A stretch of DNA of 64,000 nt from Ruegeria_C sp040830705 (GTDB taxonomy: Bacteria > Pseudomonadota > Alphaproteobacteria > Rhodobacterales > Rhodobacteraceae), in the NCBI GenBank assembly GCA_040830705.1, contig JBFOME010000008.1, forward strand, positions 124,001-188,000, given 5' to 3'. The translations under genes were made by a program, and so were the position numbers. The notes below the pieces were generated by a model that was not told the DNA's origin, did not search any database, and worked only from the letters and a program-made list of their open reading frames with translations. Every line of letters begins with the position of its first letter. The stretch's first letter is position 1. Below, in pieces: positions 61,691 to 64,000 of this stretch.

Positions 61691-62281
61691 TCAGCTCCGG
61701 GGTTGTTCCAGTTTCCAGCGCAGATTGGACCGCACGGCAGGCCATTCCGTTGCCGTGATCGAATAGACCGCCGTGTCGCGCAGGCCGCCATCAGGCATGA
61801 TCATATGCGACCGCAGCACACCATCCAGCTTGGCGCCCAGCCGTTCAATGGCGCGCCGGCTTTGATGGTTCATGAAATGGGTGCGAAACTCGACCGCTAT
61901 GGCGTCCAGTGTTTCAAACGCATGGCTCAGCATCAACAGCTTGCACTCGGTGTTCATCGGCCCGCGTTGCACCGATTTGCGGTACCAGGTTGATCCGATC
62001 TCCAACCGGCGACTGGCGTGGTCGATATTCATATAGGTGGTCATCCCCACCGCTGTGCCGTCAGCATCGAGAATGGCAAAGGGCACCATGCTGCCTGCCT
62101 CCAGCAGCGAAAGGCGTCGGTTTATTTCAGTTGGCACGGCATCCGGCGCCGGGACGGAAGTGTACCAAAGCCTATGCAATTCACCATCTGCCGCCGCTTC
62201 GGTCAGTTCAGCAGCGTGGTCCTGCGACAGGGGAACGACCGAAGCATGAGAGCCGGTCAGAGAAACAGGAGAAGCCCACAT
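61691..62281 (-). CDS. GNAT family N-acetyltransferase (RimJ/RimL-like)
   Basis: The 196-residue acetyltransferase has the RimL-type core MTTYMNIDHASRRLEIGSTW, RGPMNTECKLLMLSHAFETL (CoA-binding region, with a non-canonical P-loop), and the FRTHFMNHQSRRAIERLGA segment. This group acetylates protein N-termini, amino acids or small amines. The substrate is not predictable. It is convergent with the hydrolase gene. Confidence 0.88.
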   Translation of the reverse strand: MWASPVSLTGSHASVVPLSQDHAAELTEAAADGELHRLWYTSVPAPDAVPTEINRRLSLLEAGSMVPFAILDADGTAVGMTTYMNIDHASRRLEIGSTWYRKSVQRGPMNTECKLLMLSHAFETLDAIAVEFRTHFMNHQSRRAIERLGAKLDGVLRSHMIMPDGGLRDTAVYSITATEWPAVRSNLRWKLEQPRS

Positions 62282-62326
62282 CCTAATAATCCTCGGAACA
62301 AAACAGGGGGCGAAGATTGACCAAGC

Positions 62327-62788
62327 CTATTTGTCTCCGTCCTTCTTCACCAGTTGCGCCGCAAAGGCGACGCCAGTTCCCGGACCGGCATAAGTAATCA
62401 TCAATACATCATCCAGATAAATACCGTTGAAAATCCCTGACGAGACATCCTCGCCCGAAATCCCGGCCTCGGCCAGAACGAAACGGGTCGGATCATCGAG
62501 GCTGAACGTTCCCATCGCCTCCTCGACGATCCATTCGGTCTCGCCAATGCGGCGCCAGCGATTGGTGGCGGTGATGAGGTTGCCGTCGAGTTTGGTGATT
62601 TCAAGCTCCATCTCGGTACGCAAAAGCCCCTTTTCGTGGTTGGGGTTCGATTTGGCAAAGGCCACCAGATACGTGCCGGTCCAGGTGCCGACGATCTGGG
62701 GGAAACCGCCCCCCTCATCCGCAGTGGCCGGGGCGGCGAGGGCGAGGGCTAGAACGGCGGCAATCCTGCAGAAAAGTTTGCGTATCAT
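62327..62788 (-). CDS. Small secreted protein, paralogue of the 24.5-kb protein
   Basis: The 153-residue precursor has a signal peptide (cleavage near ATADE). The mature domain begins IVGTWTGTYLVA and has alternating strands (EMELEITKLDGNLITATNRW, EEAMGTFSLDDPTRFVLAEA), suggesting a small beta-barrel. Spacing of Trp, Gly and the SLD motif parallels the protein at 24545-24994. The RBS GGAG is 5-6 bases upstream. Function unknown. Confidence 0.7.
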   Translation of the reverse strand: MIRKLFCRIAAVLALALAAPATADEGGGFPQIVGTWTGTYLVAFAKSNPNHEKGLLRTEMELEITKLDGNLITATNRWRRIGETEWIVEEAMGTFSLDDPTRFVLAEAGISGEDVSSGIFNGIYLDDVLMITYAGPGTGVAFAAQLVKKDGDK

Positions 62789-62861
62789 GGGGGCTCCTGC
62801 ATCGGGTGTGATGGCGTCAGGCTAGCCGAGATTCCAGATTTGGCAATCTGTTGATTACCCG

Positions 62862-62889
62862 AAAAAAAACCGGCGCAGAGGGCGCCGGT
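62862..62889 (-). terminator. Rho-independent terminator of tpa
   Basis: An 8-bp stem ACCGGCGC/GCGCCGGT (62869-62876 with 62882-62889) is followed on the minus strand by a run of eight T residues. It lies 23 bp after the aminotransferase stop. Confidence 0.93.
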
Positions 62890-62912
62890 CTTCGATGTCA
62901 GAATGGCACCGT

Positions 62913-64000
62913 TCAGCCAAAGACGCGTCCCAGCGCGCCGTCGACCGCATCGGTGATCTGATCGATGTCATCCGCCGTCGCAATCAGCGCGGGCGAGAAG
63001 CACAGCGTGTTGTTGCGGCTGGGGATCGAACGGTTGGCGACGCCTATGATCACGCCCTGGTTCATACAGTCGGCCACGACCGCCTGCGCCAGCTTCTCAT
63101 CAACGGGCTCTTTGGTGCCGCGATCCGTCACCAGTTCGGCGCCCAAGAACAGGCCCTTGCCTCGCACATCGCCGATGACCTTGTGCTTTTCCATCAGCGC
63201 CTGCAGGTTGCCCATCATGCGGTCGCCCATGTCAGCACAGTTCTGCAACAGGTTTTCGTCCTGAATGATCCGCATATTCTCGACCGCGGCCGCGGGGCCT
63301 GCCGTGCAGCCACCAAAGGTCGAGATGTCGCGGAAATAGCCCATCGGGTCCGACGCGTCGTCCTTGAACATGTCAAAGACTTCCTCGGTGGTGACCATGC
63401 AGGCAATCGCCGCATAGCCCGAGGCGACGCCTTTGGCCATGGTCACGAAGTCGGGCTTGATGCCGTATTGCTGATAGCCAAACCAGGTACCGGTCCGGCC
63501 CACGCCGCAGACAACCTCATCGATATGCAGAAGCACGTCGTATTTCTTGCAGATTTCCTGCACGCGCTGCCAGTAGCCTTCGGGCGCTTCGATCACGCCG
63601 CCACCAGCGGTCACGGGTTCGAGGCAGAGTGCGCCGACGGTCTCGGGACCTTCGCGCAGGATAACCTCTTCGATCTGATCGGCTGCCCATTCGCCAAAGT
63701 TTTCTTCGGGGGCGCCGTCCAGCTCGTGCTTGCGGTATTCCATGCAATGCGGGACGCGTACAAAGTCAGGCGCGAAGGGGCCGTACTGTGCTGTGCGTTC
63801 GTCCTGACCGCCCGCCGACATGGTTGCGAGCGTCGAGCCGTGATAGTCGCGGTCACGATAGAGGATCTTGGTCTTCTTGCCGCCATAACGCTTATGCGCG
63901 ATCTGACGGACCATCTTGAAGGCCTTCTCGTTCGCCTCGGAGCCAGAGTTGGTGTAGTAAACGCGGCTCATACCCGGCATCTTGTCGATCAGCATTTCGG
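62913..64000 (-). CDS. tpa: Taurine--pyruvate aminotransferase (partial, 5' end outside the window)
   Basis: At least 360 residues of a class III PLP aminotransferase are visible. Motifs are YYTNSGSEANEKAFKMVRQI, DYHGSTLATMSAGGQ, LLHIDEVVCGVGRTGTWFGY and the Schiff-base Lys in FVTMAKGVASGYAAI. The pattern agrees, from memory, with Roseobacter Tpa, which converts taurine and pyruvate to sulfoacetaldehyde and alanine. Other omega-amino acid transaminases of this class cannot be excluded. About 90-100 N-terminal residues should lie beyond position 64000. Confidence 0.8.
   Translation of the reverse strand, partial: EMLIDKMPGMSRVYYTNSGSEANEKAFKMVRQIAHKRYGGKKTKILYRDRDYHGSTLATMSAGGQDERTAQYGPFAPDFVRVPHCMEYRKHELDGAPEENFGEWAADQIEEVILREGPETVGALCLEPVTAGGGVIEAPEGYWQRVQEICKKYDVLLHIDEVVCGVGRTGTWFGYQQYGIKPDFVTMAKGVASGYAAIACMVTTEEVFDMFKDDASDPMGYFRDISTFGGCTAGPAAAVENMRIIQDENLLQNCADMGDRMMGNLQALMEKHKVIGDVRGKGLFLGAELVTDRGTKEPVDEKLAQAVVADCMNQGVIIGVANRSIPSRNNTLCFSPALIATADDIDQITDAVDGALGRVFG

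Overview
The window is a high-GC alphaproteobacterial chromosome segment, most likely Rhodobacterales (Roseobacter group). The indicators are a GcrA-type cell-cycle regulator, a GapR-type DUF2312 protein, the eukaryote-like complex I subunit NDUFA12, COQ9, DUF2155 and DUF2189 proteins, a Hint-domain secreted-type protein, PCu(A)C, an ScfR/DUF2083 regulator and a taurine-pyruvate aminotransferase. Gene density is high, GTGA/ATGA/TAATG start-stop overlaps are common, and no rRNA, tRNA, CRISPR array or intact insertion sequence was recognised.

Layout. 1-4.7 kb: an RbsA/RbsC/RbsC sugar importer ending in an enolase-superfamily acid-sugar dehydratase. 4.9-12 kb: housekeeping and stress genes (UDG-family protein, SseB-like protein, YghU glutathione transferase, YHS protein, Hint protein, GcrA, ABC-2 permease, DMT exporter). 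12.3-15.5 kb: argD-argF, then a copper pair (DUF2946-like protein and PCu(A)C). 15.6-19.3 kb: CobB sirtuin, low-Mr tyrosine phosphatase, methyltransferase/LysR pair, small secreted protein, acylphosphatase. 19.4-26.2 kb: the most accessory-looking stretch. lepA is flanked by an uncharacterised 405-residue protein and an AT-rich membrane protein; there follow repeat-bearing non-coding DNA, a DUF-like protein, a small secreted protein, about 1 kb without a convincing gene, and an entericidin-like lipoprotein. 26.5-32.8 kb: core genes clpP-clpX, a RidA-like protein, NDUFA12-mlaD-DUF2155, and accB-accC-aat on the minus strand. 32.9-41.2 kb: a PAS-LuxR regulator divergent from an acyl-CoA ligase, a glycosyltransferase, and a complete branched-chain-amino-acid-type (LIV) ABC importer divergent from an ScfR-family regulator. 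42.8-47.4 kb: a tightly overlapped response regulator / small membrane protein / symporter-fused histidine kinase set followed by an orphan FliM/FliN-type protein. 47.4-54.4 kb: small conserved genes, gapR, YtoQ, a GST, an MscS channel, ald with a divergent Lrp regulator, and ppk2. 54.5-56.6 kb: a double-membrane-anchored protein with six near-identical 52-residue Asp-box repeats. 56.8-64 kb: rpsU, COQ9, two MDR quinone reductases around a DUF2189 protein, a hydrolase, a GNAT enzyme, a secreted paralogue of the 24.5-kb protein, and the 3' part of tpa running off the right edge.

The most unusual element is the tandem-repeat Asp-box protein at 54528-56561. It has an exact 156-bp period over six copies and a predicted periplasmic propeller between two membrane anchors. 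Next come the two unknown genes flanking lepA and the symporter-kinase operon with its small membrane protein. Functions are assigned by reading motifs only; no database search was run.
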